Positions 1 through 9,846 are shown, counted from the stretch's first letter. The stretch: 64,000 nucleotides of DNA from Inhella proteolytica (GCF_016093275.1 NZ_JAEDAK010000009.1:62001-126000); one strand, 5' to 3'. Program-made: numbers and translations. The notes: generated by a model not told the origin, from the letters alone.

Positions 1-979
1 CCACACCCCAGGGCCCCAGTGGCGCCAGAGCGAGCACGCCCCAGCCCAGGGCCGAGATGGCGATTCCCGTCACGAGGCAGGGCCCGGGCCCCAGGCGCTC
101 GCTGATGCGATGCCCGAACACCGAAGCCAGCACCGTGCCCACGCCCAGGCCCACGTAGCTCAAGCCGACGGCCGAACTGCTCATGCCCAGTTCGCGCGTG
201 GCAAACAGGATCTGCACCACCAGCGCGGCGTTGTGGCAGAGCTGCCAGCCGCCCACCGTGGCAGCCAGCACCGGCAGCAGCGGCTGGCTGCGCACGAAGC
301 GCAGGCCCACGGCGAGCTCCTCCCGAAAACCGGCCCCGCTGCGCTCGCTCAGGTGCTCGACCACATGGATGCCCCTCAGGATGGCGGCCGACAGCGCCAG
401 CATCAGGGCATCCACCGCCAGCGCCAGTGGCGCGCCCACCAGCTTGATCAACAGGCCCGCCACCGCGGGGCCTACGACTTCCGGGCCACTGCTGGCCAGC
501 GCGTTCTTCGCATGGGCCTCCACCAGGCGCTCGCGCGGCACCACCTGGGTCAGCACGATTTGCGCGGCGCTGCCGGCGATCGTGTAGCAGCAGCCGAGCA
601 GAAAGGCCACGCCATACAGCCAGCCCATGCCCAGCCAGCCCATCCAATGGGCGATCGGCACCGTCAGCAGGGCCAGCCCCATGGACAACTCGCCGACGAC
701 GTAGACCGGCAGCTTGCGCACGCGGTCCAGCCACACGCCGCCCGGCAGCGAGAACAGCACGAAGGGCGCGATCTCCATCGCCGTCAGCAGGCCCATCTGG
801 GTGGGGCTGGCGTGCAACAGCACGGCCGCCGTCAGCGGCAGGGCCAGCAGGGTGATCTGGCCACCCAGGGAGGAGATCAGGATCGAGGTCCAGAGGCGCC
901 GGTAGACGCGGTCGCGCAACAGGTCCTCAGGAGGGAGCGCAAAGCGCTGGCGCAGCCAGGCGAGGCATGCGTTCAACAT
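1..979 (-). CDS. MFS-family exporter, C-terminus cut by window edge
   Basis: This gene runs off the left edge; about 326 residues are visible, starting at an ATG whose first base is 979. A GGAG lies seven bases upstream of that ATG. The product has a charged cytoplasmic N-terminus, then alternating hydrophobic segments. The loop after the second or third helix reads GVWLDRVRK, the usual Asp-Arg-x-Arg loop of the major facilitator superfamily. The overall look is of the MFS_3/EntS-like group (multidrug or siderophore export), inner membrane. No substrate can be assigned. It lies 179 bases downstream of the gamma-glutamyltransferase gene on the same strand, so co-transcription is possible but not shown. 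Confidence 0.8.
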   Translation of the reverse strand, partial: MLNACLAWLRQRFALPPEDLLRDRVYRRLWTSILISSLGGQITLLALPLTAAVLLHASPTQMGLLTAMEIAPFVLFSLPGGVWLDRVRKLPVYVVGELSMGLALLTVPIAHWMGWLGMGWLYGVAFLLGCCYTIAGSAAQIVLTQVVPRERLVEAHAKNALASSGPEVVGPAVAGLLIKLVGAPLALAVDALMLALSAAILRGIHVVEHLSERSGAGFREELAVGLRFVRSQPLLPVLAATVGGWQLCHNAALVVQILFATRELGMSSSAVGLSYVGLGVGTVLASVFGHRISERLGPGPCLVTGIAISALGWGVLALAPLGPWGV

Positions 980-1158
980 CGGGAAACTCCAGCAAAGCAG
1001 GCAAGACGCAACAGCCGCAGGGATGCAGCCGGGGGGTGAGGGAGCGGGTCCTCAGGTGGCGTCAAGCAGCTTGGTCATGGGCTGGAAGGATGGCGAGTGG
1101 AAGGCGCGGATGGTAGCGATTCGCCCCCACCGTGACCATCGTCATTTGGAAGGCCGGA

Positions 1159-2775
1159 TCAGAACGCCACGGCCGCGCCGTCACGGCGCGGATCGCTGGC
1201 GGCCACATAGCCGTCCACCGCCGGGTTGCCTTGTGGCTCACCCAATCGCCAGATGAACTGGCCAGCGCCGAAGTCCTGGTAGCTGTCGTGGATGTCGCCG
1301 ATCTGGTGGCCGGCGTCCTGCAGGCCCTGCAGCGTGGCGGCCGGCCAATGCGGCTCGGCGTTCAGGTGCAGGCCCTGGTTGAAGCGCCAGCGCGGGGCAT
1401 CGCAGGCAGCCTGGGGATGCTGGCCATAGACCAGCATGCGCACCAGGGTCTGCAAATGGCCCTGCGGCTGCATATTGCCGCCCATCACGCCAAAGCCCAT
1501 CTGGGCCGCACCGTCACGGGTCAGGAAGCCCGGGATGATGGTGTGGAAGGGCCGCTTGCCCGGCCCGACCTGGTTCGGGTGACCGGGTTCTATGGTGAAG
1601 CAGGCACCGCGGTTCTGCAGGCTGACGCCGTAGCCCGGCAGCACCAGGCCGGAGCCGAAGCCCATGTAGTTGCTCTGGATGAAGCTGACCTGCATGCCAC
1701 CGGCATCGGCCGTCGTCAGGTAGATGGTGCCGCCCTTGACGGGATTGCCGGCGCCAAAGTCCTGCGCACGTTGCGGGTTGATCAGCGCCGCCCGGTGGCG
1801 CAGGTAATCAGCATCGAGCAGCGCAGCGCTGCCAAAGGGCATGGCGGCGGGCTCGGCCACGTAGCGATAGACATCGGCAAAGGCCAGCTTCATCGCCTCG
1901 ATCAGCAGGTGCTGCGTGCGCCAGTCGTCCACCGGGTGGCGGCCCAGGTCCAGATGGCGCGCCATGCCCAGGGCCATCAAGGCGGCGATGCCCTGGCCGT
2001 TGGGTGGGATCTCATGCACGCGGTGGCCCTGGAAGTCGGTGGCGATCGGAGCCACCCACTCGGGCTGGTAGGCCGCCAGATCCGCCGCGCGCAACAGCCC
2101 GCCGCCGGCGCGCGCAAAGCGCTCCAGCGCCGCGGCAATCTCGCCGCGGTAGAAGGCTTCGCCGCGGGTCTCGGCAATCAGACGCAGGCTGCGTGCGGCG
2201 GTGGGGAAGGCAAAGCGCTCCCCCACCCGCGGCGCCCGGCCGTGGGGCAGGAAGGCCTCGGCGAAGCCGGCGCCACCGGCCAGCTCCGGCACCTGGGCCG
2301 CGCGCGCCCATTTGTCGGCCACGCCCACGGGCACGGCGTAGCCCTGCTCGGCGATCTCGATGGCCGGCTGCAGCAAGTCAGCAAAGGGCAGCGAGCCGAA
2401 GCGCTGGTGCAGCGCGGCCCAGCCGGCCACGGCGCCGGGCACCGTCACCGCGTCCCAGCCGCGCTGCGGCATGTTCGCGTGGCCGCGGAAGTAGTCGGGC
2501 GTCCAGCCCGCCGGCGCGGGGCCGCTGGCGTTCAGGCCATGCAAGTGGCCATCGGCCCAGACCAGCGCAAAGGCGTCCGAGCCCAGACCGTTGCTGCAGG
2601 GTTCCACGAGGGTCATGCAGGCGGCGCTGGCGATCGCGGCGTCCACCGCATTGCCGCCGCGGAGCATCATCTGCAGGCCGGCCTGCGCCGCCAGCGGGTG
2701 GCTGGTGGCCACCACGCGACGCCCGAACACCGGGCTGCGCTGGCTCGGGTAGCCGGCGGCCCAGTCGAAGTTCAT
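1159..2775 (-). CDS. Gamma-glutamyltransferase family protein
   Basis: 538 residues, normal for the gamma-glutamyltranspeptidase family, which cleaves gamma-glutamyl bonds and matures by self-cleavage before a Thr. The candidate nucleophile is Thr350 in GGTIYLTT, followed by a segment with MQVSFIQSN and the oxyanion-type GFGSG. The N-terminal RGGNAVDAAIA and EPCSNGLGSD motifs are typical. No clear signal peptide is present, which suits the cytoplasmic YwrD-like branch better than periplasmic E. coli Ggt. The start codon overlaps the sppA stop by ATGA, so it is the last gene of the rluC-HAD-Rieske-sppA string. The substrate may be glutathione or another gamma-glutamyl compound. Confidence 0.88.
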   Translation of the reverse strand: MNFDWAAGYPSQRSPVFGRRVVATSHPLAAQAGLQMMLRGGNAVDAAIASAACMTLVEPCSNGLGSDAFALVWADGHLHGLNASGPAPAGWTPDYFRGHANMPQRGWDAVTVPGAVAGWAALHQRFGSLPFADLLQPAIEIAEQGYAVPVGVADKWARAAQVPELAGGAGFAEAFLPHGRAPRVGERFAFPTAARSLRLIAETRGEAFYRGEIAAALERFARAGGGLLRAADLAAYQPEWVAPIATDFQGHRVHEIPPNGQGIAALMALGMARHLDLGRHPVDDWRTQHLLIEAMKLAFADVYRYVAEPAAMPFGSAALLDADYLRHRAALINPQRAQDFGAGNPVKGGTIYLTTADAGGMQVSFIQSNYMGFGSGLVLPGYGVSLQNRGACFTIEPGHPNQVGPGKRPFHTIIPGFLTRDGAAQMGFGVMGGNMQPQGHLQTLVRMLVYGQHPQAACDAPRWRFNQGLHLNAEPHWPAATLQGLQDAGHQIGDIHDSYQDFGAGQFIWRLGEPQGNPAVDGYVAASDPRRDGAAVAF

Positions 2776-3788
2776 TGCAGCTTCGGGCTGTGGCGCAGAG
2801 CCTTCACGGCCCCTTCCCCCATCGCCGCACCAAAACGCTTGGCCAGGCGTTCGGCCACGTTGTCATGCGGGGTGTAGTCAATCACCTCTTCGGCCCCGAC
2901 CACCTCGCGCGCCACATGATCGAGGTTGCCGAAGGCATCGGCCAGGCCCATCTCGACCGCTCGGCTGCCGTTCCAGACCAGGCCGGAGAAGGTCTCGCCG
3001 TCTTCCTTGAGCCGCTTGCCACGGCCCTCGCGCACCACGGCGATGAACTGCTCGTGCACCTCGTCGATCATGGCCTGTGCCAGCGCACGCTCCTTCTCGG
3101 GAAGGGGCGAGAAGGGATCGAGCAGCCCCTTGTGCGCGCCCGCCGTGATCAGGCGGCGCTCGATGCCCAGCTTGCCCATCAGGCCGCTGAAGCCGAAGTC
3201 ATCGATCAGCACGCCGATCGAGCCCACCATCGAGGCCTTGTCGACAAAGATCTGATCGGCCGCAGCGGCGATGTAGTAGGCGCCCGAGGCGCAGATGTCT
3301 TCCACCACCGCATAGACCGGCTTGCCATGCAGAGCCTTGAGGCGACGGATCTCGTCGTAGACGATGCCGGCCTGCACCGGGCTGCCGCCGGGCGAGTTGA
3401 TGCGCAGCACCACGGCGCGCGCGCCCTGGTCTGCGAAGGCGTTCTTCAGAGCCGACACCAGCACCTCGGCGCTGGCTTCGGTACCGGGCGCGATCTCGCC
3501 GTGCACCTCCACCAGCGCGGTGTGCGGCGTGCCGGACACGGCCGCCGGGTTCTGCTGCGCCCACAGCTGCCACAGCAGCAGGACCCCCAGCAGCAGCCAG
3601 GCCAGGCGCATGCCAACGCGCCAGCGGCGCTCGCGCCGCTTCTCGTCCAGGTAGTCGCGCGCCAGCTGCAGGGCCAGCGCTTCGTGGCTGGGTGCGGCCG
3701 CAGGGGCGGGAGCGGCGGCCGCGGCACGCAGCATCTCGGCCGGCTCCGGGGTGGGGTCCGGCAGGACCGGCGGATCGTTCGGGTTCAT
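2772..3788 (-). CDS. sppA: Signal peptide peptidase SppA-type, S49 family
   Basis: 338 residues, the short single-domain form of the S49 serine peptidase, which degrades leftover signal peptides in the inner membrane. A proline/alanine-rich cytoplasmic head is followed by one membrane anchor at about residues 60-77 and the peptidase domain. Ser168 in ICASGAYY and Lys220 in GAHKGLLDPF are the likely catalytic dyad. Their 52-residue spacing matches the Ser147/Lys199 pair of Bacillus SppA. RINSPGGSP at about 129-136 is the conserved strand next to the active site. The start overlaps the Rieske gene stop by ATGA, implying translational coupling. Confidence 0.92.
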   Translation of the reverse strand: MNPNDPPVLPDPTPEPAEMLRAAAAAPAPAAAPSHEALALQLARDYLDEKRRERRWRVGMRLAWLLLGVLLLWQLWAQQNPAAVSGTPHTALVEVHGEIAPGTEASAEVLVSALKNAFADQGARAVVLRINSPGGSPVQAGIVYDEIRRLKALHGKPVYAVVEDICASGAYYIAAAADQIFVDKASMVGSIGVLIDDFGFSGLMGKLGIERRLITAGAHKGLLDPFSPLPEKERALAQAMIDEVHEQFIAVVREGRGKRLKEDGETFSGLVWNGSRAVEMGLADAFGNLDHVAREVVGAEEVIDYTPHDNVAERLAKRFGAAMGEGAVKALRHSPKLQ

Positions 3789-4195
3789 GGGGCAGGAGCC
3801 GTCGGCTCTCCGGGGGCTGGGGCCGCAGGCTCAAGGGGCGGCTGAAGGGTGTCGGAAGGATACCAATGCACGAATCCGTCGAACTCGGCCACGCGCACCG
3901 GGATGAGGCCGGCGCGGCCGCAGCGGCCCATCACACAGGCGCCGGTCTTGGGCGAGTAGACGGCACCATGCACGGCGCAGAGGATGTAGCGCTTTTCGGT
4001 GTCCAGAAATTCGTTGGGCTGCCAGTCCAGCTCGGTGGGCACATGGGCGCAGCGGTTCAGGTAGGCGTAGACCTGGCCGTCGATGCGCAGTGCAAAGGCG
4101 CGCTCTTCCATGCCGCAGTAGCGCAGCTCCCACTGCACGCCCAGGCCGCGCTCTTCCAGCACGTCGCTCGGGCAGACGCGCAGCGGCTCAACCAT
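3785..4195 (-). CDS. Rieske [2Fe-2S] domain protein
   Basis: 136 residues. I chose the ATG at 4195, which overlaps the end of the HAD gene by eight bases; a longer frame would run into that gene. The cluster ligands are Cys49/His51 (RCAH) and Cys73/His76 (CAVH), a complete Rieske set. The domain fills nearly the whole protein, followed by a Pro/Ala-rich tail. Stand-alone Rieske proteins of this kind resemble the ferredoxin components of oxygenases or NirD-like subunits, but no oxygenase is nearby. Its place between a phosphatase and sppA is common in Burkholderiales. Function unknown. Confidence 0.88.
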   Translation of the reverse strand: MVEPLRVCPSDVLEERGLGVQWELRYCGMEERAFALRIDGQVYAYLNRCAHVPTELDWQPNEFLDTEKRYILCAVHGAVYSPKTGACVMGRCGRAGLIPVRVAEFDGFVHWYPSDTLQPPLEPAAPAPGEPTAPAP

Positions 4196-4844
4196 GGGTG
4201 CGCAGCCAGTGCGCCAGGGCCGGCACGTCGTGCACCAGGGCGAGCGGGCGCAGGCTCTGCAGTTCCTCGTGCCCGTGGGCGCCAAAACCCACGGCCAACG
4301 CCGCCGTCCCCGCATTGGCGGCCAACTGCAGGTCGTGCGTGGTGTCGCCAATCATCAAGGTGGCGTGGGCGGGCACGCCAAGTTCGTCCATCAGCTCGTG
4401 CAGCATTTGCGGATTGGGCTTGCTGGCGGTCTCATCCGCCGTGCGCGTGGCCTCGAACAAATCGTGCAGGCCCACTTGACGCAGGGCTTCATCCAGGCCC
4501 CGGCGGCTCTTGCCCGTGGCGACGGCGAGGCGGTGGCCACGGCCAGCCAGTTCATGCAGCAGCTCGGGCACGCCCTCGAACAGGGTCACCTCATGCACGG
4601 TGGCGAAGTAGTGCCGGCGGTAGGCGTTCGCCAGCTCGCGGTACTGCTCGCGCGGCAACTCGGGCACGGCGATCTGCAACGCCGGCTCCAAGCCCAGGCC
4701 GATGACATGGCGCGCGCGTTCGGTCGGCACCTCGGGCAGGCCGAACTCGCGCGCCGCGGCCTGGATGCTCTTGACGATGCAGGCGGTGGAGTCGAACAGG
4801 GTGCCGTCCCAGTCAAAGGCCAGCAGCTCAAAACGGGGGTTCAT
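4188..4844 (-). CDS. HAD-family hydrolase, phosphoglycolate phosphatase-like
   Basis: 218 residues from the ATG at 4844, which overlaps the rluC stop (ATGA). All four haloacid-dehalogenase motifs are present: DWDGTLFDST with nucleophile Asp11 and Asp13, Thr110 in VATGKS, Lys142 in SKPNPQ, and the acidic pair in MIGDTTHD (Asp167, Asp171). A helical cap sits between motifs I and II. This is the Gph/PpaX-like subfamily, which dephosphorylates small phospho-metabolites in the cytoplasm. The natural substrate cannot be read from the sequence. Position next to rluC is conserved in betaproteobacteria. Confidence 0.9.
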   Translation of the reverse strand: MNPRFELLAFDWDGTLFDSTACIVKSIQAAAREFGLPEVPTERARHVIGLGLEPALQIAVPELPREQYRELANAYRRHYFATVHEVTLFEGVPELLHELAGRGHRLAVATGKSRRGLDEALRQVGLHDLFEATRTADETASKPNPQMLHELMDELGVPAHATLMIGDTTHDLQLAANAGTAALAVGFGAHGHEELQSLRPLALVHDVPALAHWLRTHG

Positions 4845-5869
4845 GCGGTCTCGATCAAACGCCGGCACTCGGTCGGCAGGGGCGCCTCGCAGACCAGCTG
4901 CGCGGTGGTTTGGGGGTGGGCGAACTGCAGGCGACGGGCGTGCAGAAACATGCGCTCAAAACGCCGCGGTCCGCGCGCCATGTCCCTGTTCTTCGCGAAG
5001 TCACCGTACTTCGGGTCGCCCACGATGGCATGGCCGGCCTCCGCCAGGTGGACGCGGATTTGGTGCGTGCGGCCGGTCTTGATGGTCACGTCCAACAGGG
5101 TCGCCCAGCCCAGACGCTTCACCACCTTCACCAGCGTGATGGAGCGCTTGGCCTGCTCGGCGGCCGGATCGTGGCTGCTGGTGACCTGGCGCACGCGGCG
5201 CTCGCCGTCGGCATCCAGGAACTTGTGCAGGGCGACGTCGATGACCTTGAGCTTTTCCGGCCAATCGCCCCAGACCAGGGCAGCGTAGGTCTTGCCGGTC
5301 TCGCGGCCGCGGAACTGGTCCTGCAGATGGGTCAGGGCCGAGCGCTTCTTGGCCAGCACCAGCACGCCGCTGGTTTCCTTGTCCAGGCGGTGCACGAGCT
5401 CCAGGAACTTGGCCTGCGGGCGCGCGCGGCGCAGCTGCTCGATGACGCCGAAGCTCACGCCCGAGCCGCCGTGCACGGCCACGCCGGCGGGTTTGTCGAT
5501 GACCAGCAGGTGCTCGTCCTCGAACAACAGCGGGAATTCGCGCGGCGGGGCCAACTCGGCCAGGGCGTCTGCCGGCCGCTCCGCCACCCGCACGGGCGGA
5601 ATGCGCACCACATCGCCCAGCTCCAGCCGGGTGTCGGCCTGCGCGCGGCCCTTGTTGACGCGCACTTCGCCAGCCCGGATCACGCGATAAATATGCGTTT
5701 TGGGCACGCCCTTGAGCTCGCGCAGCAGGTAGTTGTCCAGGCGCTGCCCGGCCGAGCCCTCATCCACCGTTTGCAGGCGCACTTTGGCGGCGGGCATTGG
5801 GGTTTGCGCGGGTTTCGGGCTTTGCGCAACTGGCCGTCTGGCTTTGGCTTCTATAATGCGGCCCGTCAT
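4841..5869 (-). CDS. rluC: 23S rRNA pseudouridine synthase RluC
   Basis: 342 residues. An S4 RNA-binding domain (about 39-95, with GQRLDNYLL, GVPKTHIYR and GEVRVNKGR) precedes the RluA-type catalytic domain. The catalytic Asp is Asp163 in HRLDKETSG. In E. coli RluC converts U955, U2504 and U2580 of 23S rRNA to pseudouridine; the GVPK-x-x-IYR-x-x-R-x-GEVRVNK stretch is very close to that enzyme. The first 25 residues are poorly conserved, so the Met at residue 25 is a possible alternative start. It is divergent from rne and heads a five-gene string in which each gene overlaps the next. Confidence 0.93.
   Translation of the reverse strand: MTGRIIEAKARRPVAQSPKPAQTPMPAAKVRLQTVDEGSAGQRLDNYLLRELKGVPKTHIYRVIRAGEVRVNKGRAQADTRLELGDVVRIPPVRVAERPADALAELAPPREFPLLFEDEHLLVIDKPAGVAVHGGSGVSFGVIEQLRRARPQAKFLELVHRLDKETSGVLVLAKKRSALTHLQDQFRGRETGKTYAALVWGDWPEKLKVIDVALHKFLDADGERRVRQVTSSHDPAAEQAKRSITLVKVVKRLGWATLLDVTIKTGRTHQIRVHLAEAGHAIVGDPKYGDFAKNRDMARGPRRFERMFLHARRLQFAHPQTTAQLVCEAPLPTECRRLIETA
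5829..5857 (+). promoter_or_regulatory. Candidate rne promoter
   Basis: A perfect TATAAT lies at 5852-5857 on the plus strand, with only a weak -35 (CTGGCC or ACTGGC, 16-17 bases upstream). It sits inside the first codons of the divergent rluC gene. Starting here, the rne transcript would have a leader of about 550 nt. The -10 is seen; the start site is inferred. Confidence 0.5.
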
Positions 5870-6412
5870 TTGCGTCGTAAGTCGTTGATTCGCAAGATTT
5901 TATGCGCCGCGCTGATGACACCCGTGATGCACCAGGCCCGGTTTTGTGGCAGGCCCGCGCCCCAAGGTGGCGCCGGCGGCAGAAAGCTTGTCTGGCAGTG
6001 CAGTGTGATTGAACCCGTTGGCGCCGTGCCGAACCCGATTTGGCACCCGTCGACACCCGAACAAGGTTTCCGGTGTGCCTGCCGCCTCCATGGCAGGCGC
6101 GCCTCGCGCGTTTCTCCTACTCCACCGCGAATGCTCCCCGCCTCCCCCTCCCCGGCCTTCAGCCGCCGCCCCGACCGCCGCGCCCCGCTTCAGCGCGCGC
6201 GGGCCGGGCGTTGCCGCTGGTCCGCAGGGGCTGGGCACGCAGCGCTCGCCGGGGGCGGAGGGCGTGCCCGTGCCAACGCCTCGCGAAGCTTCTTTTTCCC
6301 AAGCAGCTGATCGCGTCGCCCAGGGCGATTCCTTCCTCTCGGTTCTTTCCACCGCACGCGCGTCGTTGCTGCCCGAACCGGCAGCGCCTGACCCGTGGAG
6401 AGTGAACAACCG
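5870..6412 (+). other. rluC-rne divergent region and long rne leader
   Basis: 543 bases without a convincing gene. Open frames here are short, Arg/Pro/Ser-rich and lack family features. On the minus strand a TAAAAT-like -10 around 5898-5903 could serve rluC. On the plus strand the region would be the 5' untranslated leader of rne. In E. coli a 361-nt rne leader is bound by RNase E and used for autoregulation; a similar role here is inference. A GGAGAG about a dozen bases before the rne ATG is the ribosome-binding site. Confidence 0.5.
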
Positions 6413-9397
6413 ATGAAACGCATGCTCATCAATGCGACGCAGCCCGAAGAGCGTCGCCTGGCCGTCGTTGACGGCCAGAAGCTGATCGACTTCGAAACCG
6501 AAATCGAAGGTCGCGAACAGCGCAAGGGCAATATCTACAAGGCCGTCGTCACGCGCGTCGAGCCTTCGCTCGAAGCCTGCTTCGTCGATTACGGCGAAGA
6601 CCGCCACGGCTTCCTGCCCTTCAAAGAAATCGCCCGCAGCTACTTCAAGGAAGGCGTGGCGGTGCGCGATGCGCGCATCAACGACGTCATCAAGGAAGGC
6701 CAGGAACTGCTGGTCCAGGTGGAAAAGGAAGAGCGCGGGAACAAGGGCGCGGCGCTGACCACCTTCATCAGCCTGGCGGGTCGCTACGTGGTGCTGATGC
6801 CCAACAACCCGCGCGGCGGTGGCGTGAGCCGCCGTATCGAGGGCGAGGACCGCGAGGAACTCAAGGAGAACCTCGAGAGCCTGGACTACCCCAAGGGCAT
6901 GAGCCTGATCGCCCGCACGGCCGGCATCGGCCGTTCGGCCGCCGAACTGCAGTGGGATCTGAACTACCTGCTCAAGCTCTGGACCGCGATTGACGACGCG
7001 GCCAAGGGCGGCAAGGGCGCCTACCTGATTTACCAGGAGAGCAGCCTGGTGATCCGCGCCATCCGCGACTACTTCCACGCGGACGTGGGCGAGATCCTGA
7101 TCGACACCGACGACATCTACGAGCAGGCCAAGCAGTTCATGGCCCACGTGATGCCGGACACCGCCAACCGTGTGAAGCGTTACCGCGATGACGCGCCGCT
7201 GTTCAGCCGCTTCCAGATCGAGCACCAGATCGAGACGGCCTTCAGCCGCACGGTGAACCTGCCCTCGGGCGGCGCCATCGTGATCGACCACACCGAGGCC
7301 CTGGTGTCGGTGGACGTGAACTCGGCGCGTGCCACGCGCGGTTCGGACATCGAAGAGACGGCCACCCGCACCAACCTCGAAGCCGCCGACGAAATCGCCC
7401 GCCAGTGCCGCCTGCGTGACCTGGGCGGCCTGATCGTGGTCGACTTCATCGACATGGAAGAGGGCAAGAACCGCCGCGAGGTGGAGACCCGCCTTCGCGA
7501 TGCCCTGCGCCACGACCGCGCCCGCGTGCAGTTCAGCTCGATCAGCAAGTTCGGCCTGCTGGAACTGAGCCGTCAGCGCCTGCGTCCGGCGCTGAGCGAA
7601 GGCAGCCACATCACCTGCCCCCGCTGCAATGGCACCGGCCACATCCGCGACACCGAGAGCTCGGCGCTGCAGATCCTGCGCATGGTCCAGGAAGAGTCCA
7701 TGAAGGACAACACCGCCGCCGTGCATGTGCAGGTGCCGGTGGAAGTGACCAGCTTCCTGCTGAACGAGAAGCGCGCCGAGATCACCAAGATCGAACTGAA
7801 GCAGCGCGTCAACGTGCTGCTGATCCCCAACCCGCACCTCGACACACCGAACTACAAGCTGGAGCGCCTGCGCCACGACGACCCTCGTCTGGATGCGTTC
7901 AAGGCCAGCTACACCATGATCGAGGAGCCGAGCGAGGACGTGAGCATCACGCGCCGCGAAACGGCCAAGCCGCGCCAGCAGCCACTGATCAAGGGCGTAC
8001 TGCCGGATCAACCGGCCCCTGCCGCACCCGTGCCAGCGCCGGCCCCGGTGATGGCTCCCGCCCCGGCCCCGGTGGCTGCAGCGCCGGCCCCGGCGGGCGG
8101 CGGCTTCTTCGGCTGGATCAAGAAGCTCTTTGGCGGCGCCCCCGACCTGGTGCCGCCGGTCAGCGCCCCGGCGCCGGCCGTTCCTGCCGCCGACAAGCCC
8201 AAGGCCGAGCGCGGTGAGCGTGGCGACCGTGGCGGCCGCGACCGCAACCGCCGTGGTGATCGCGGCGAGCGGGGTGACAAGGCGGAGCGCGGTGAGCGTT
8301 CCGAGCGTGGCGGCGAGCGCAAGCGCGTGGAGCGCAGCGCGGACGAAACCCGCAACGACAACCGCCCGCCCAAGTCCGACGCGATCGCCCGTGAGGGCCG
8401 CGACCACCGCGAGCCGCGGGAGGCCCGCGAGCCGCGCGAGAGCCGCGAGGCCCAGGCTCCGCGCGAAAACCGCGACGGCAGCCCCCGCAACGAGGATGGC
8501 AAGCGCCGCCGCCGTGACCGTGGCGAGCGCCGCGAGCACAGCGAAGCGCAGAACGCCGAAGCCGCCCAGCAACTGGCCGCCAGCGCACCGCTGCCGCCCA
8601 CGCCGCAAGAACTGCACGAAGCGCCGCCCGCCTTCGTCGACAGCAAGGCTCCGGATGCCGATGAGCGCATCGAGCCCTTGCACGGCGAGCCCACGTCCAA
8701 TTCCCTGAACGAGGAACGCCAGGGCCGTCGTCGCCGCCGCCGCCGTGGCCGCGCCGAGGGCGAGGAAGGCCAGCCGACCGAGGCCGCTGCCGACGGCTTT
8801 GCCGAGACCGTGCCCTTGGCACCGGATGCCGCGCTCGGCACCGTGGAAGCCGATGCCGAGACCCCGAACGATGACCTGGCCGAAGGGCACGAGCCGGAGG
8901 AAGGGCGTCGTCGTCGCCGGCGCGGCCCGCGCCGTGATCGCGAGGCTTCGGTGGCTGACGCTGGCGTGGAATCCGCCAGCCCGCAGCAGCTCGAGCTCGG
9001 CGCGGTGACTGCCGCGCCGCAGGAAGCAGCACCGGCAGCCCTGGACGTTGCGGAGCCCATCCACGTGGCAGCGCCCGCTAGCGCCGCACCGATCGAACAG
9101 CCGGCCAAAGCTCCCGCCGCCGCACCTGCCGCCGCACCGACCCCTGTGGCCCCCACCGCAGCGCGCTTCGAGCTGCCGCTGGGTGAACTGCAGCAGTTGG
9201 CCGACGCAGCCGGCCTGCAGTGGGTGCACTCGGACACCGACAAGGTGGCCGCCGTGCAGGCCGCCATGGCAGCGGAGCCCAAGCCGGTGCAAGTGCCACG
9301 CGAACGCCCGCCGGTTCCCATGCTGGATCAGGGGCCACTGGTGCTGGTCGAGACCCGCAAGGATCTGAACCAGGTGCGTCTGCCTTTCGACGCCTGA
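6413..9397 (+). CDS. rne: Ribonuclease E
   Basis: 994 residues from the ATG that gives [10 protein letters not shown], the standard RNase E N-terminus; an in-frame upstream GTG at 6395 is rejected. An S1 domain covers about 35-120, followed by the 5' sensor and RNase-H-like and DNase-I-like parts. The metal ligands are Asp301 ([12 protein letters not shown]) and Asp344 (VVDFIDME); the Zn-link is Cys402/Cys405 (CPRCNGTG). After about residue 530 the protein is low-complexity: Pro/Ala stretches, an Arg/Glu/Gly-rich block at about 590-715, and two poly-Arg runs near 772 and 832. A conserved betaproteobacterial C-terminus ends in [10 protein letters not shown]. It initiates mRNA decay and rRNA/tRNA processing and scaffolds the degradosome at the membrane. 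Confidence 0.96.
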   Translation: MKRMLINATQPEERRLAVVDGQKLIDFETEIEGREQRKGNIYKAVVTRVEPSLEACFVDYGEDRHGFLPFKEIARSYFKEGVAVRDARINDVIKEGQELLVQVEKEERGNKGAALTTFISLAGRYVVLMPNNPRGGGVSRRIEGEDREELKENLESLDYPKGMSLIARTAGIGRSAAELQWDLNYLLKLWTAIDDAAKGGKGAYLIYQESSLVIRAIRDYFHADVGEILIDTDDIYEQAKQFMAHVMPDTANRVKRYRDDAPLFSRFQIEHQIETAFSRTVNLPSGGAIVIDHTEALVSVDVNSARATRGSDIEETATRTNLEAADEIARQCRLRDLGGLIVVDFIDMEEGKNRREVETRLRDALRHDRARVQFSSISKFGLLELSRQRLRPALSEGSHITCPRCNGTGHIRDTESSALQILRMVQEESMKDNTAAVHVQVPVEVTSFLLNEKRAEITKIELKQRVNVLLIPNPHLDTPNYKLERLRHDDPRLDAFKASYTMIEEPSEDVSITRRETAKPRQQPLIKGVLPDQPAPAAPVPAPAPVMAPAPAPVAAAPAPAGGGFFGWIKKLFGGAPDLVPPVSAPAPAVPAADKPKAERGERGDRGGRDRNRRGDRGERGDKAERGERSERGGERKRVERSADETRNDNRPPKSDAIAREGRDHREPREAREPRESREAQAPRENRDGSPRNEDGKRRRRDRGERREHSEAQNAEAAQQLAASAPLPPTPQELHEAPPAFVDSKAPDADERIEPLHGEPTSNSLNEERQGRRRRRRRGRAEGEEGQPTEAAADGFAETVPLAPDAALGTVEADAETPNDDLAEGHEPEEGRRRRRRGPRRDREASVADAGVESASPQQLELGAVTAAPQEAAPAALDVAEPIHVAAPASAAPIEQPAKAPAAAPAAAPTPVAPTAARFELPLGELQQLADAAGLQWVHSDTDKVAAVQAAMAAEPKPVQVPRERPPVPMLDQGPLVLVETRKDLNQVRLPFDA

Positions 9398-9415
9398 TTC
9401 GGATCAGCGCCTGCG

Positions 9416-9441
9416 AAAAACCGCCCTCCGGGGCGGTTTTT
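9416..9441. terminator. Bidirectional intrinsic terminator between rne and acpS
   Basis: Perfect hairpin: stem CCGCCC/GGGCGG with loop TCCG, flanked by five A on the left and five T on the right. It works as an intrinsic terminator on both strands, fitting the convergent ends of rne (9397) and acpS (9451). Confidence 0.9.
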
Positions 9442-9450
9442 CTTTGGGGC

Positions 9451-9846
9451 TCAGGGCAGGCGCTGCACCAGCACCGTGGCGCTGGCCATCTCGCGCTCGT
9501 CGCTCAGGCTGACCAGGGCCTGCCAGCCGCGCGCTTCGAACCAGGTTTTCAGCGCGCCGCTGAGCACGATCTGCGGGGCGCCGCCCGGCCCGGGCAGGGT
9601 CTGGCAGGCGCGCCAGCTCATGGGCTGGTGCATGCCCAGGCCGATCGCCTTCGAGAACGCCTCCTTGACCGCAAAGCGTGTGGCCAGAAAGGCCACGCCG
9701 CGTGCCTCGGAGCGTGCCCGGCGCGCCCGAAAGAAGCTCAGCTCTTCCGGCCCCAGCACACGTTCGGCAAAGCGTTCCCCTTGCCGCGCCAGCACCCCAG
9801 CAATGCGGGTGATGTCGCAAAGATCGGTGCCGATGCCGACGATCAC
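9451..9846 (-). CDS. acpS: Holo-[acyl-carrier-protein] synthase
   Basis: 131 residues. AcpS moves the 4'-phosphopantetheine arm of CoA onto the Ser of acyl carrier protein. Asp8 in GIGTDLCDI and Glu62 in [11 protein letters not shown] are the Mg/CoA-binding residues of the family. The start overlaps the pdxJ stop by four bases (ATGA), the usual pdxJ-acpS pairing of proteobacteria. Its target, acpP, is encoded about 10 kb upstream in the same strand block. Confidence 0.95.
   Translation of the reverse strand: MIVGIGTDLCDITRIAGVLARQGERFAERVLGPEELSFFRARRARSEARGVAFLATRFAVKEAFSKAIGLGMHQPMSWRACQTLPGPGGAPQIVLSGALKTWFEARGWQALVSLSDEREMASATVLVQRLP

Noticed and set aside
110-1039. Plus-strand frame at the left edge
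   Set aside because: The minus strand encodes a clear MFS protein through the same bases with a good ribosome-binding site.
5900-9292. Very long open frame on the minus strand opposite rne
   Set aside because: It mirrors the GC-rich third positions of rne, has Val/Leu/Arg/Gly-biased composition without any domain, and rne itself is unmistakable.
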